Assembly (NCBI GenBank): GCA_030830285.1
Contig: JAURNF010000033.1
Coordinates: forward strand, 1-6,066
Length of the DNA stretch: 6,066 nucleotides
Source of the DNA: Candidatus Kapaibacterium sp.
GTDB taxonomy: Bacteria; Bacteroidota; Ignavibacteria; Kapaibacteriales; Kapaibacteriaceae
Direction: 5' to 3'
The notes below the pieces were generated by a model, which made no database searches, was not told the DNA's origin, and saw only the letters and a program-made list of their open reading frames with translations. Below are positions 1 through 6,066 of the stretch, piece by piece. A program made the position numbers and the translations under genes. The number at the start of each line of letters is the position of its first letter. The first letter of the stretch is position 1.

Positions 1-294
1 ACCCTCGACTGTTCGATGATTGAAGCACACAACCGTAACGCCGCGACGAATCAACTCAGCGGAGATGTCTGCTTGGAGATCACTCCATGCGAAAACCATA
101 TCGGGCTTGAGCGCTAAGATCTCGTCGAACTTTGCATCGAGATACGTCGACACTTTCGGCTTCTCTTTACGCGCACGTGCAGGACGCACGGTAAAGCCCG
201 AGATGCCAACGATGAGATCCTCTGCGCCAAGCGCATAGATCGTCTCCGTTGTCTCTTCAGTGAGGCATACTACACGTCGAGGGACACCGAACAT
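1..294 (-). CDS. BtuF-like corrinoid/metal-binding protein (helical-backbone receptor fold), C-terminus cut off
   Basis: Reading the minus strand from the ATG at 294-292 gives 98 codons with no stop, ending at the window edge, so only the N-terminal part is visible. The translation begins MFGVPRRVVCLTEETTET and continues with an ALGAEDLIVGISG stretch, then KVSTYLDAKFDEILALKPD and MVFAW. These line up with the N-terminal lobe of BtuF-type periplasmic binding proteins (Peripla_BP_2 family: the RVITLSPANTEL, VSTW and ALKPDLVIAW blocks of E. coli BtuF). The family binds cobalamin, haem or iron-siderophores for ABC import. There is no signal peptide or lipobox: the fold starts within five residues of the Met. 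Such signal-less members are usually annotated as cobalamin-binding or ABC-transporter substrate-binding proteins, but they would sit in the cytoplasm, so transport is unproven. The start codon shares its A with the stop of the upstream gene (TAATG), which fixes the start and implies translational coupling. The exact ligand cannot be read from this fragment. Confidence 0.82.
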   Translation of the reverse strand, partial: MFGVPRRVVCLTEETTETIYALGAEDLIVGISGFTVRPARARKEKPKVSTYLDAKFDEILALKPDMVFAWSDLQADISAELIRRGVTVVCFNHRTVEG

Positions 295-309
295 TACTTC
301 TTTTTCTTT
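292..309 (-). promoter_or_regulatory. TAATG stop/start overlap with A/G-rich leader
   Basis: On the minus strand the TAA of the transglutaminase-like gene (296-294) overlaps the ATG of the BtuF-like gene (294-292) by one base. The codons for the terminal lysines form a purine run immediately upstream, which could serve as a weak ribosome-binding site. Overlaps of this kind normally allow terminating ribosomes to reinitiate, so the two genes are probably translated together from one mRNA. The overlap is directly visible; the coupling is inferred. Confidence 0.6.
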
Positions 310-3300
310 CGTGTTGACGGAACGGTGACCTTTGTTCCGCGTGGCATGAAGAGGATTGAGCGGCGATCTTCCTTCACGGCACGATTGTAGTGCTCCTTGA
401 AATCGGCGTATTCCTCAACACGCACGATATCTGCGTTGTGACCAGACGTGCGTCGAAGTGTGAGTGCATCGGCAGTTGATGTCGTGGTTCTGCTATACAC
501 AAACTGACGGCAATCAATCTGTGCGTTGCCATCGCGCTCGGACACAACGTAGCCAGACGGAATACTGATCGTTACTACTTCAGATGTGGAGTCATACCCC
601 GATGTAAAGCTCATCGGATGTTGACGCGTTTTGTAAGAAAGCGACGACATCGGACGGAATGGACGCTCCCATGGAACGCGCGCGATGAGGAAGTCTCCTG
701 CTTCTGCCAAGAAGTTCGGCACTGTAAATGTCGCAGAGTACCAGAACGTCGAATCGTTTGTTGCGAGATCTGCATGCTCGTACGACTCGAGCTCGACGTT
801 CGGGAAGAGCTCGCTGAGCATCTCCGTAATGCTCTGCTCGATCTTATCTGTTGAGATGTTCCGCCATGCGCGACGATACGAAGCCGTCGACGCACCCGTC
901 TCGCGCGTCACCTGTGTGATGCGTGCGTTGTTGTCGGCATCAATCGAGATCTTGGTGTCAAGCTCGAGGACGTTCGGACGGAAGTACATCTTCGTGAGAT
1001 ACATAGGCTCGCGCAACCCGCGACGTATCACAAGTGCAAACGCATTACGATCTGCATATGGCACATTGCCAATCGGTATGCCATCAGCCGTGAGGTCAAG
1101 AAACAGTGGCATCGGATCGCCTGGGATCATCACGATAACGTGATCAAACACCACGCCTGGCATCGGACGTCGAGCAAAGAGTGATGTCTCGGTGTTCACG
1201 AGCACAGGATACGCCGGAATGCCGCGCTCTTTGAGCATCGCAATACACAGCATGGCAACGTCCTTGCAGTCACCAATTCGCGTGTTAAGCACTGTGCGTG
1301 AGTGTTGTGGTACGTAGCCCGACTGACGGAATGGTACGTACGAGTAGCGAATCTCACGAGTGATGTACTTGTACACCGCGGCAATGATCTCGTCACGCGA
1401 GTGTTGTCCGGAGCGTGGCAGAAGCGAGTCGACTACAGTGCGGAGCTCATACGTTGATTCCGTAGCAGAGCGCGAGACATCATCGTACCACGTGATAATT
1501 TCTTCCCACGATGCAAGCGTCGTAATATCGAGCTGTTTCTGTACGTCCTCGAATTCGGGCATGTCATCTTCGATTGCAATGCGCGGTTCATCGCGCGTCT
1601 CCCACACGTACAGATCGCCAGCAGGTGTCTTCGATGTTTGCATCTCGGTTTCGAGGCCGTGTCCAACCCACGAGAACGGCATATCAGGGGGCGTTAGCAA
1701 CGCAAAGCGTGTGTGCTTGGAAGGTCCGTTTGCAAACGAAAGTGAGAAGCGTCGCGTATAGTGCTTACCCAGACGTCCGCGCACAACCGACGTGCCACGC
1801 ATCTTGTAGTAGACGAAGTCGCCAGGCTCGAGCCCAGTAAACACCAATGCGTCTGGACCCTTATCGGCTGGGATCTCACGTCCGTTTGGTTTACGCACAA
1901 CCGCCTTCTCGATTGTCATATCAGACGAGATTGGCAGAGACGTCACATCATCGATACCATCGGGCGTGAGCACACGCATCAGAGCTTCGTAGACGTACTC
2001 ACCGCGGCTTCCATCGTACACCACATCGTTTTCGCCTTCGAACACCGTGATCACCGACTCTCCCGGATAATCGCGAGCTGATGGCGAGTTGCGCACCAGG
2101 CTGTCGAGATCCACCTGAGGCATTAGCGTGAACGGATGGGGCTTCCCTTGCAGTCGACGAATTGCATCGCGTGATTCGAAGCTCGCCGGATCGATTGTAA
2201 GACATGCCTTGTAGCTCGCGATTGCCGAATCAGCCTGATTCATGTTCTGCAGAATCAACCCACGCGTTTTCCAAAACTGTGGGATGCGTGGTGATACAGT
2301 GAGTGCCTTGTTAATGGCAGCGAGCGCGCTGTTCCAATCCTTGCGCGACATGTGAAAATCGGCCAACTGCGAATAGATGCCACAGCCAACCGGAAGCATG
2401 CGCATCCTGCGCTCGTAGCACTCGAGCGCTTTGGGGATGTTCGATTCCTTGACGTACTGCGAACTCAGAGCCGATAATCCTTCGAACGACGCTGTGAATG
2501 CGATGTGTTCATTGAGAATATCGATCGCACTGGGATTCTTGCTCTTTGTGCCATCGGCGATGTTCGCAGCGATGATCGCATACGTTGTATTGTCGGGATA
2601 CTTCTGGCGTGCTTGATTGACGAGTGTCGATACATCATCGTATTGCTTACGAGCAATCGCGAACGAGATACGATGATCGAACGACTGTTTGCTTGTGCTG
2701 TCGTACGAGCGGTACTCAATCAGTGCGCGCTCTGCTTCATCAAGCTTTTCTTGTTCAAGTGCGCGCGAAAAGCGCTGTCCAGCGGAAAACGCTGAGTTCG
2801 GACTCAGCGCCATGATGTGTTCGAGTGTGGACTCTCTTGCGCTCTTTTGGTCGGTACGAGCGTAGGCGATCATCGACCGCATGTGTGATAGGATACAGTC
2901 AGCTGCTACGCTGCGTGAAGCGCGGATTACAGCCAGTGCTGAGTCAGCTTGATCGTTGTGAAGGAACACATCGGCAAGCAAGAGGTAGTTCAACAGAACC
3001 GTTGGCTGTTGCTCGATGCGTCGTTGAAAGAACGACGTAAATGGATGTGCAATCGCGCGAGGCGCAGGTGCAACAGCTGTATACGTCTGCGGAAGGGTCG
3101 TGTAGTCGAGTCCGCTAACAGGCAGACCATTCGGCGTTGTAATACGCAGAAGGAAGTTGCACGCATCGATGCGGCTTGCGCCCACCTTCACCATCACCTT
3201 GTTCCATCCTGCTGCAAGTGTCACCTCGGTGATGTAGGAGTCGACATCATTGTTGAGCTCGTGTCGATCCTCGCGAATCACCGTGTCATTCAGGAAGAGC

Positions 3301-4067
3301 TTGAACGAACCCGATGTGCCCAGTCGGAATTGTACGCGTTGTTGCGACTGCGACTTCACATACACTACAGCGTAGTACTGACCTTCCAAGCGTGGCGCGA
3401 AGTACGTCATATCGATCCATCCATCGAGACGCTGCTCAGGGGGTGTGATCCACCGCAGTTCGCCGCCCTCAGCTGATGTATAGACTGCCGAAGGATCGTC
3501 TACCTCTTCCGGCTCGAATCGACGATTGTGTCCGGAGTTCGAAATGTTGTCGAACGGACCCACCATTCTCCACGTTGTGATCGAGCCCAGACGTCCGTAC
3601 CAGGACCGAGCAGATGCAATGCGTTCCCGTGATGCATCTGCATGACCAAGGCGATGCACAGCAGACGCCCAGAGAACGCCCGTTGGATCTGGAGCATCGA
3701 TAACCTTCGTCAGAATCGACGCAGCTTCCTCACGTCTACGCACCGACGCCGTACGGAAGGTCTCCGATGCAAGCACCGAGTAGAGATACGGATGAAGGGA
3801 ATCAATCGAGTTCAGCGCATACATCATGCTGCGCCACGCCCCATCCTCGTCGTTCCGGAGTTCGGCCTCTAACGACGCGCCGAACCATGACAGTGAATTT
3901 GTGGGGTCCGTGGATGTTGTGCGAGCAAACGCCGTGCGCGCGGCGGCAGGATCGTTTGCGGCAAGTGCCCGCCAGCCATCATCTGTGCGTTGTGCGTACG
4001 TAATGCATGCGCAGGTACAAAGAACGACTACAGCCGTGGTGAATCGCATAGGGAACCGGGTGCTCAT
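294..4067 (-). CDS. Exported TPR / DUF3857 / transglutaminase-like protein
   Basis: The protein has 1257 residues. Residues 1-25 form a Sec-type signal peptide (basic start, hydrophobic AVVVLCTCACI core, cleavage probably after TYA), so it should act in the periplasm or at the outer membrane. Residues about 30-160 are helical and TPR-like. Residues about 166-310 are a beta-rich module opening with WRMVGPFDN and containing FKLFLND and GWNKVMVKV, which resembles jelly-roll ligand-binding modules. Residues about 350-640 are degenerate TPR repeats, clearest at 563-630. DUF3857 covers about 660-845. The transglutaminase-like core (about 885-1000) has its triad intact: Cys934 (IGDCKDVAML), His976 (FDHVIV) and Asp991 (FLDLTA). 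A beta-rich DUF3858-like tail follows, ending in RKKKK. The family is common in Bacteroidota and relatives, but its substrate is unknown; protease, amidase or crosslinking activity are all possible. Met7 (codon at 4049-4047) is an alternative start that keeps the signal peptide; neither start has a ribosome-binding site. The gene diverges from uspA and is followed directly by the BtuF-like gene. Confidence 0.93.
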   Translation of the reverse strand: MSTRFPMRFTTAVVVLCTCACITYAQRTDDGWRALAANDPAAARTAFARTTSTDPTNSLSWFGASLEAELRNDEDGAWRSMMYALNSIDSLHPYLYSVLASETFRTASVRRREEAASILTKVIDAPDPTGVLWASAVHRLGHADASRERIASARSWYGRLGSITTWRMVGPFDNISNSGHNRRFEPEEVDDPSAVYTSAEGGELRWITPPEQRLDGWIDMTYFAPRLEGQYYAVVYVKSQSQQRVQFRLGTSGSFKLFLNDTVIREDRHELNNDVDSYITEVTLAAGWNKVMVKVGASRIDACNFLLRITTPNGLPVSGLDYTTLPQTYTAVAPAPRAIAHPFTSFFQRRIEQQPTVLLNYLLLADVFLHNDQADSALAVIRASRSVAADCILSHMRSMIAYARTDQKSARESTLEHIMALSPNSAFSAGQRFSRALEQEKLDEAERALIEYRSYDSTSKQSFDHRISFAIARKQYDDVSTLVNQARQKYPDNTTYAIIAANIADGTKSKNPSAIDILNEHIAFTASFEGLSALSSQYVKESNIPKALECYERRMRMLPVGCGIYSQLADFHMSRKDWNSALAAINKALTVSPRIPQFWKTRGLILQNMNQADSAIASYKACLTIDPASFESRDAIRRLQGKPHPFTLMPQVDLDSLVRNSPSARDYPGESVITVFEGENDVVYDGSRGEYVYEALMRVLTPDGIDDVTSLPISSDMTIEKAVVRKPNGREIPADKGPDALVFTGLEPGDFVYYKMRGTSVVRGRLGKHYTRRFSLSFANGPSKHTRFALLTPPDMPFSWVGHGLETEMQTSKTPAGDLYVWETRDEPRIAIEDDMPEFEDVQKQLDITTLASWEEIITWYDDVSRSATESTYELRTVVDSLLPRSGQHSRDEIIAAVYKYITREIRYSYVPFRQSGYVPQHSRTVLNTRIGDCKDVAMLCIAMLKERGIPAYPVLVNTETSLFARRPMPGVVFDHVIVMIPGDPMPLFLDLTADGIPIGNVPYADRNAFALVIRRGLREPMYLTKMYFRPNVLELDTKISIDADNNARITQVTRETGASTASYRRAWRNISTDKIEQSITEMLSELFPNVELESYEHADLATNDSTFWYSATFTVPNFLAEAGDFLIARVPWERPFRPMSSLSYKTRQHPMSFTSGYDSTSEVVTISIPSGYVVSERDGNAQIDCRQFVYSRTTTSTADALTLRRTSGHNADIVRVEEYADFKEHYNRAVKEDRRSILFMPRGTKVTVPSTRKKKK

Positions 4068-4140
4068 ATGATGAAAGTCATGTCGGGGTATACAGTGGAT
4101 TGCTATGTTGCATCCACTATCATCAAACTACCAAAAAGCC
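4068..4140. promoter_or_regulatory. Divergent intergenic region between the transglutaminase-like gene and uspA
   Basis: These 73 bp are the only appreciable non-coding DNA in the window, and both transcription units point away from them, so both promoters are expected here or just inside the genes. For the plus-strand unit, TATCAT at 4118-4123 matches five of six bases of a sigma-70 minus-10 box and would start RNA near 4130, a short leader before the ATG at 4141. I see no good minus-35 at 17 bp. No convincing promoter is visible for the minus-strand unit. I also found no match to the Bacteroidota TAnnTTTG element. Confidence 0.45.
4094..4118. promoter_or_regulatory. 25-bp inverted repeat, candidate operator
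   Basis: AGTGGAT (4094-4100) and its exact reverse complement ATCCACT (4112-4118) are separated by 11 bp, centred on 4106. Alternatively the arms pair as AGTGGA plus TGC with GCA plus TCCACT (nine pairs, one bulged T at 4100, loop TATGTT). The dyad lies between the two divergent starts and touches the TATCAT minus-10 candidate for uspA, the position expected of a dimeric repressor site serving one or both directions. No T-run follows, so a terminator is unlikely. No regulator gene is present in the window, so the binding protein is unknown. Confidence 0.5.
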
Positions 4141-4587
4141 ATGCTTACCGTATCCTCACTCCTCGTGCCGACAGACTTTTCGGAGAACGCCGGCAAAGCC
4201 CTCGCACTCGCAAAAGAAATTGCACGCGGTACCAAGGCAACTCTGCACATCATGCACATTGTCGAACCCGTGGTGTATCCAGCTGACTGGAGTTATGCCC
4301 AAGTGGGGTTCGCCGATATTGAGCAAGAATTGCAGATGAACGCAACAACCGAGCTCGAGAAGCTCGCAGCAGCGTTGAAGGCCGAAGGATTCACTGTAGA
4401 GACATCCGTGCGTCGCGGACGTGCCTCGGATGAAATCTGCGGGTATGCATTGGAGCATAGCATCAGCATCATTGCCATCGGCACGCATGGTCGCAGTGGA
4501 TTCGAGCACTTCTTGTTCGGTAGCACAACCGAGCGCGTGCTTCGCAAAGCCCCTTGTCCAGTGCTCAGTGTTCGCATGGATAGCTGA
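4141..4587 (+). CDS. Universal stress protein, UspA family, ATP-binding type
   Basis: A single Usp domain fills the 148 residues, the usual family size. It starts with the strand LLVPTDFS, whose Asp12 corresponds to the adenine-contacting Asp. It ends with the nucleotide-binding signature G-x2-G-x9-G-S: Gly114 and Gly117 in GTHG, then Gly127-Ser128, followed by the final strand CPVLSVR. This signature marks the ATP-binding class (MJ0577-like) rather than the non-binding UspA class. These cytoplasmic dimers accumulate under starvation, oxidative or redox stress; their molecular targets are mostly undefined. An in-frame ATG at 4105 would add 12 residues, but that extension lies inside the inverted repeat and upstream of the minus-10 candidate, and family members normally begin 5-8 residues before the VPTDFS strand. 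I therefore prefer 4141. The leader is A-rich (CCAAAAAGCC) without a Shine-Dalgarno sequence. The stop is 6 bp before fbp, so the two are probably co-transcribed. Confidence 0.9.
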   Translation: MLTVSSLLVPTDFSENAGKALALAKEIARGTKATLHIMHIVEPVVYPADWSYAQVGFADIEQELQMNATTELEKLAAALKAEGFTVETSVRRGRASDEICGYALEHSISIIAIGTHGRSGFEHFLFGSTTERVLRKAPCPVLSVRMDS

Positions 4588-4593
4588 TCTGGT

Positions 4594-5625
4594 ATGCCGT
4601 TTCTCAAGACAAGTAAGCTCATTACCATTGAGCGACACATAGCTGAAGAGGGTGCGATGCACCCGCAGGCCACTGGGGAGTTCTCGCATTTGCTGCGTGA
4701 TTTCACGCTTGCATTGCGCATCCTTGCGCGCGACGTACGTCGATCGGGCATCAACAACGACATTCTTGGCGCCACTGACGATGTCAATGTGCATGGCGAG
4801 CGCGTGAAGCGACTCGACATCCACGCCAACGACGTGATCTTTCGTGCGATGGATCATGGCGGACATTTGTGTGTGATGGCATCGGAGGAAGCTGATGGGC
4901 TGATACCAATCCCATCGGAATACCGCACTGGTAAGTACGTGTTGGTCTTCGATCCACTCGATGGCTCGTCGAATATCGATGTGAACGTCTCCATTGGAAC
5001 CATCTTTTCGATCTACAAGCGTGTTGATCCAGACCTCACCACACCAGGTGCACTTGAAGACTGCTTGCAGCCAGGTTGGAAGCAAGTAGCCGCTGGATAT
5101 GCTATGTATGGATCCAGCACGCAGCTCGTGTACTCGAGTGGCAATGGTGTGGATGTGTTTACGTTCGACCCAACGATTGGCGAGTTTTTGTTGACGTATG
5201 AGAAGATCAAGATTCCATCGCGAGGAAAGATCTACTCCGTTAACAGCGGTAACGCCTACAAATGGCCACAAGGCATGCGCGACTACGTATCGCATCTCCT
5301 TCGTCCGTCGGAAGATGGGCTGCGTCCGTATTCGTTGCGTTATGTGGGCACCATGGTAGCCGACATCCATCGCACGCTGCATTATGGTGGCATCTTCATG
5401 TATCCATCCGACAGCTCCATGCCAACCGGTAAGCTGCGTCTTGTATACGAGTGCAACCCCATGGCCTTCATCATCGAGCAGGCAGGGGGCAAGGCGACGG
5501 ACGGACATCGCCGCATCCTCGACCTCACGCCAACAGCGCTTCATCAACGCGTGCCGTGCTTCATGGGAAGTCCGGAAGATGTTGATGAATGCGTTCGTTT
5601 TCTCAACGCCGCCAACACCCAGTAA
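4594..5625 (+). CDS. fbp: Class I fructose-1,6-bisphosphatase
   Basis: The enzyme hydrolyses fructose 1,6-bisphosphate to fructose 6-phosphate and phosphate in the cytoplasm, the irreversible step of gluconeogenesis (and of the Calvin cycle in autotrophs). The 343 residues match full-length class I enzymes. Metal-site residues are Glu98-Glu99 (ASEEAD), Asp120 and Asp123 within FDPLDGSSNID (119-129), and Glu286 in LVYECNPMAF. Substrate-site blocks RYVGTMVADIHRTLHYGG (249-266), with Arg249 and Tyr264, and Lys280 in GKLRL are intact. The N-terminal ATGEF (26-30) and GKY (113-115) match the AMP-contacting segments of the mammalian enzyme, so allosteric inhibition by AMP is likely retained. The chloroplast-type redox-regulatory cysteine loop is not apparent. 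The start is fixed by SKLITIERHI, typical of bacterial homologues, just after the Met. It sits 6 bp after uspA and 19 bp before the superoxide dismutase gene, consistent with one operon. No strong Shine-Dalgarno sequence precedes the ATG. Confidence 0.96.
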   Translation: MPFLKTSKLITIERHIAEEGAMHPQATGEFSHLLRDFTLALRILARDVRRSGINNDILGATDDVNVHGERVKRLDIHANDVIFRAMDHGGHLCVMASEEADGLIPIPSEYRTGKYVLVFDPLDGSSNIDVNVSIGTIFSIYKRVDPDLTTPGALEDCLQPGWKQVAAGYAMYGSSTQLVYSSGNGVDVFTFDPTIGEFLLTYEKIKIPSRGKIYSVNSGNAYKWPQGMRDYVSHLLRPSEDGLRPYSLRYVGTMVADIHRTLHYGGIFMYPSDSSMPTGKLRLVYECNPMAFIIEQAGGKATDGHRRILDLTPTALHQRVPCFMGSPEDVDECVRFLNAANTQ

Positions 5626-5644
5626 TCAATAACGGATCAAGACC

Positions 5645-6066
5645 ATGGCATCACGTCGATCATTCCTCGCAACAACAGCGCTCGGTGCAGCAGCACTCGC
5701 ATCTCCATCGCTTCACGTGATTGGTGCCGAGCCAGTTCCGGCTGGTGGCAAGCACGAGCTTCCCGCGTTGCCGTATGATCCAGCAGCACTCGAGCCGCAC
5801 ATTGATGCGCAGACCATGCAGATTCACCATGGCAAGCACCATCTGGCCTACGTCAACGGTCTGAACAAGGCCGAAGAAGAACTCGCTAGGGCGCGCCAGA
5901 GCGGCGACTTCTCCATGATCCAGCATTGGTCACGTCAGGCCGCATTCCATGGTGGCGGACATTGGCTCCATTCTATGTTTTGGAAGATCATGGCTCCCCC
6001 TTCTGCAGGGGGCGGCGGCGAACCTACAGGAGAGGTTGCAGCAGCCATCACTAACAGTTTTGGTTC
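5645..6066 (+). CDS. Tat-exported Fe/Mn superoxide dismutase, C-terminus cut off
   Basis: From the ATG at 5645, 140 complete codons are open to the window edge. The product begins with a twin-arginine signal: SRRSFL (residues 3-8), a mild Ala-rich hydrophobic stretch, and probable cleavage near IGA (26-28). The SOD alpha-hairpin domain follows: HELPALPYDPAALEPHID (37-54), the first metal ligand His61 in IHHGKHH, second-shell His65 and Tyr69, then the second ligand His109 in GGHWLHSMFW, and the GGGEPTG turn. The third and fourth ligands (Asp and His of the usual DVWEHAYY block) lie beyond the edge. The enzyme converts superoxide to oxygen and peroxide; export by Tat fits folding and metal loading in the cytoplasm. 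The APPSAGGGGEPTG region does not settle Fe versus Mn. The Asn usually found just before the second ligand is Leu108. The gene starts 19 bp after fbp with no terminator between. The leader CGGATCAAGACC offers at best a weak ribosome site. Confidence 0.94.
   Translation, partial: MASRRSFLATTALGAAALASPSLHVIGAEPVPAGGKHELPALPYDPAALEPHIDAQTMQIHHGKHHLAYVNGLNKAEEELARARQSGDFSMIQHWSRQAAFHGGGHWLHSMFWKIMAPPSAGGGGEPTGEVAAAITNSFG

Noticed and set aside
20..238. 72-codon open frame on the plus strand
   Set aside because: It is opposite the clearly recognisable BtuF-like coding sequence and has no family resemblance.
2949..3476. 175-codon open frame on the plus strand
   Set aside because: It is antisense to the TPR/transglutaminase-like gene, and its Arg/Cys/His-rich translation has no recognisable motif. 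Other plus-strand frames between 294 and 4067 are rejected for the same reason.
4008..4016. Lipobox in the signal peptide of the transglutaminase-like protein
   Set aside because: The cysteines at residues 17, 19 and 21 are not preceded by a proper [LVI][ASTVI][GAS] triplet, and TYA-Q fits a signal peptidase I site better.
4156..5547. 463-codon open frame on the minus strand, antisense to uspA and fbp
   Set aside because: It lies wholly opposite two well-conserved genes. Its translation is rich in His, Cys and Trp with no recognisable domain, and its reading frame shows no family motif. It is explained by codon bias of the sense genes removing antisense stops.
5626..5644. Possible terminator or promoter between fbp and the superoxide dismutase gene
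   Set aside because: The 19 bp contain no inverted repeat, T-run or promoter-like hexamers.
5687..5792. Repeated 12-mer CAGCAGCACTCG (5688-5699 and 5781-5792) in the superoxide dismutase gene
   Set aside because: Both copies encode ordinary Ala-rich segments of the signal peptide and the N-terminus with favoured codons. There is no array or flanking duplication.
6001..6030. G/C-rich run near the right edge, possible slippage site or hairpin
   Set aside because: It encodes the expected Gly-rich turn (AGGGGEPTG) conserved in the superoxide dismutase family, and the frame continues unbroken.

Overview
The window is a compact piece of bacterial chromosome with no mobile element, RNA gene, CRISPR array or other accessory island that I can see. 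Five protein-coding genes fill almost all of it. The base composition looks balanced to slightly GC-rich. Start codons mostly lack a clear AGGAGG-type ribosome site. The large TPR/DUF3857/transglutaminase protein, the A-rich or SD-less leaders and the Tat-exported superoxide dismutase together suggest a member of the Bacteroidota/Chlorobiota/Ignavibacteria/Kapabacteria neighbourhood. This placement is an inference with modest confidence; no phylogenetic marker gene is present.

Layout. Two genes lie on the minus strand and are read leftwards from about 4067. The first is a 1257-residue exported protein with TPR repeats, a beta-rich module, a DUF3857 domain and a transglutaminase-like domain whose Cys-His-Asp triad is intact (294-4067). 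The second is a helical-backbone (BtuF-like) corrinoid/metal-binding protein that starts in a one-base TAATG overlap with the first gene's stop codon and runs off the left edge (1-294). On the plus strand, read rightwards from about 4141, are a single-domain UspA-type universal stress protein (4141-4587), a class I fructose-1,6-bisphosphatase (4594-5625), and the N-terminal part of a Tat-targeted Fe/Mn superoxide dismutase (5645 to the right edge).

The two units diverge from one short intergenic region (4068-4140). It contains a 25-bp near-perfect inverted repeat (7-bp arms, 11-bp spacer) that is the best operator candidate in the window. Spacings of 6 bp (uspA to fbp) and 19 bp (fbp to sod), with no terminator between them, suggest one co-transcribed unit combining a stress-sensing nucleotide-binding protein, the committed gluconeogenic phosphatase and an exported superoxide-detoxifying enzyme. 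I found no clearly new system. The points most worth following are the operator-like dyad, the uspA-fbp-sod grouping, the signal-less BtuF-like protein coupled to a giant exported transglutaminase-like protein, and a substitution beside a metal ligand in the superoxide dismutase.
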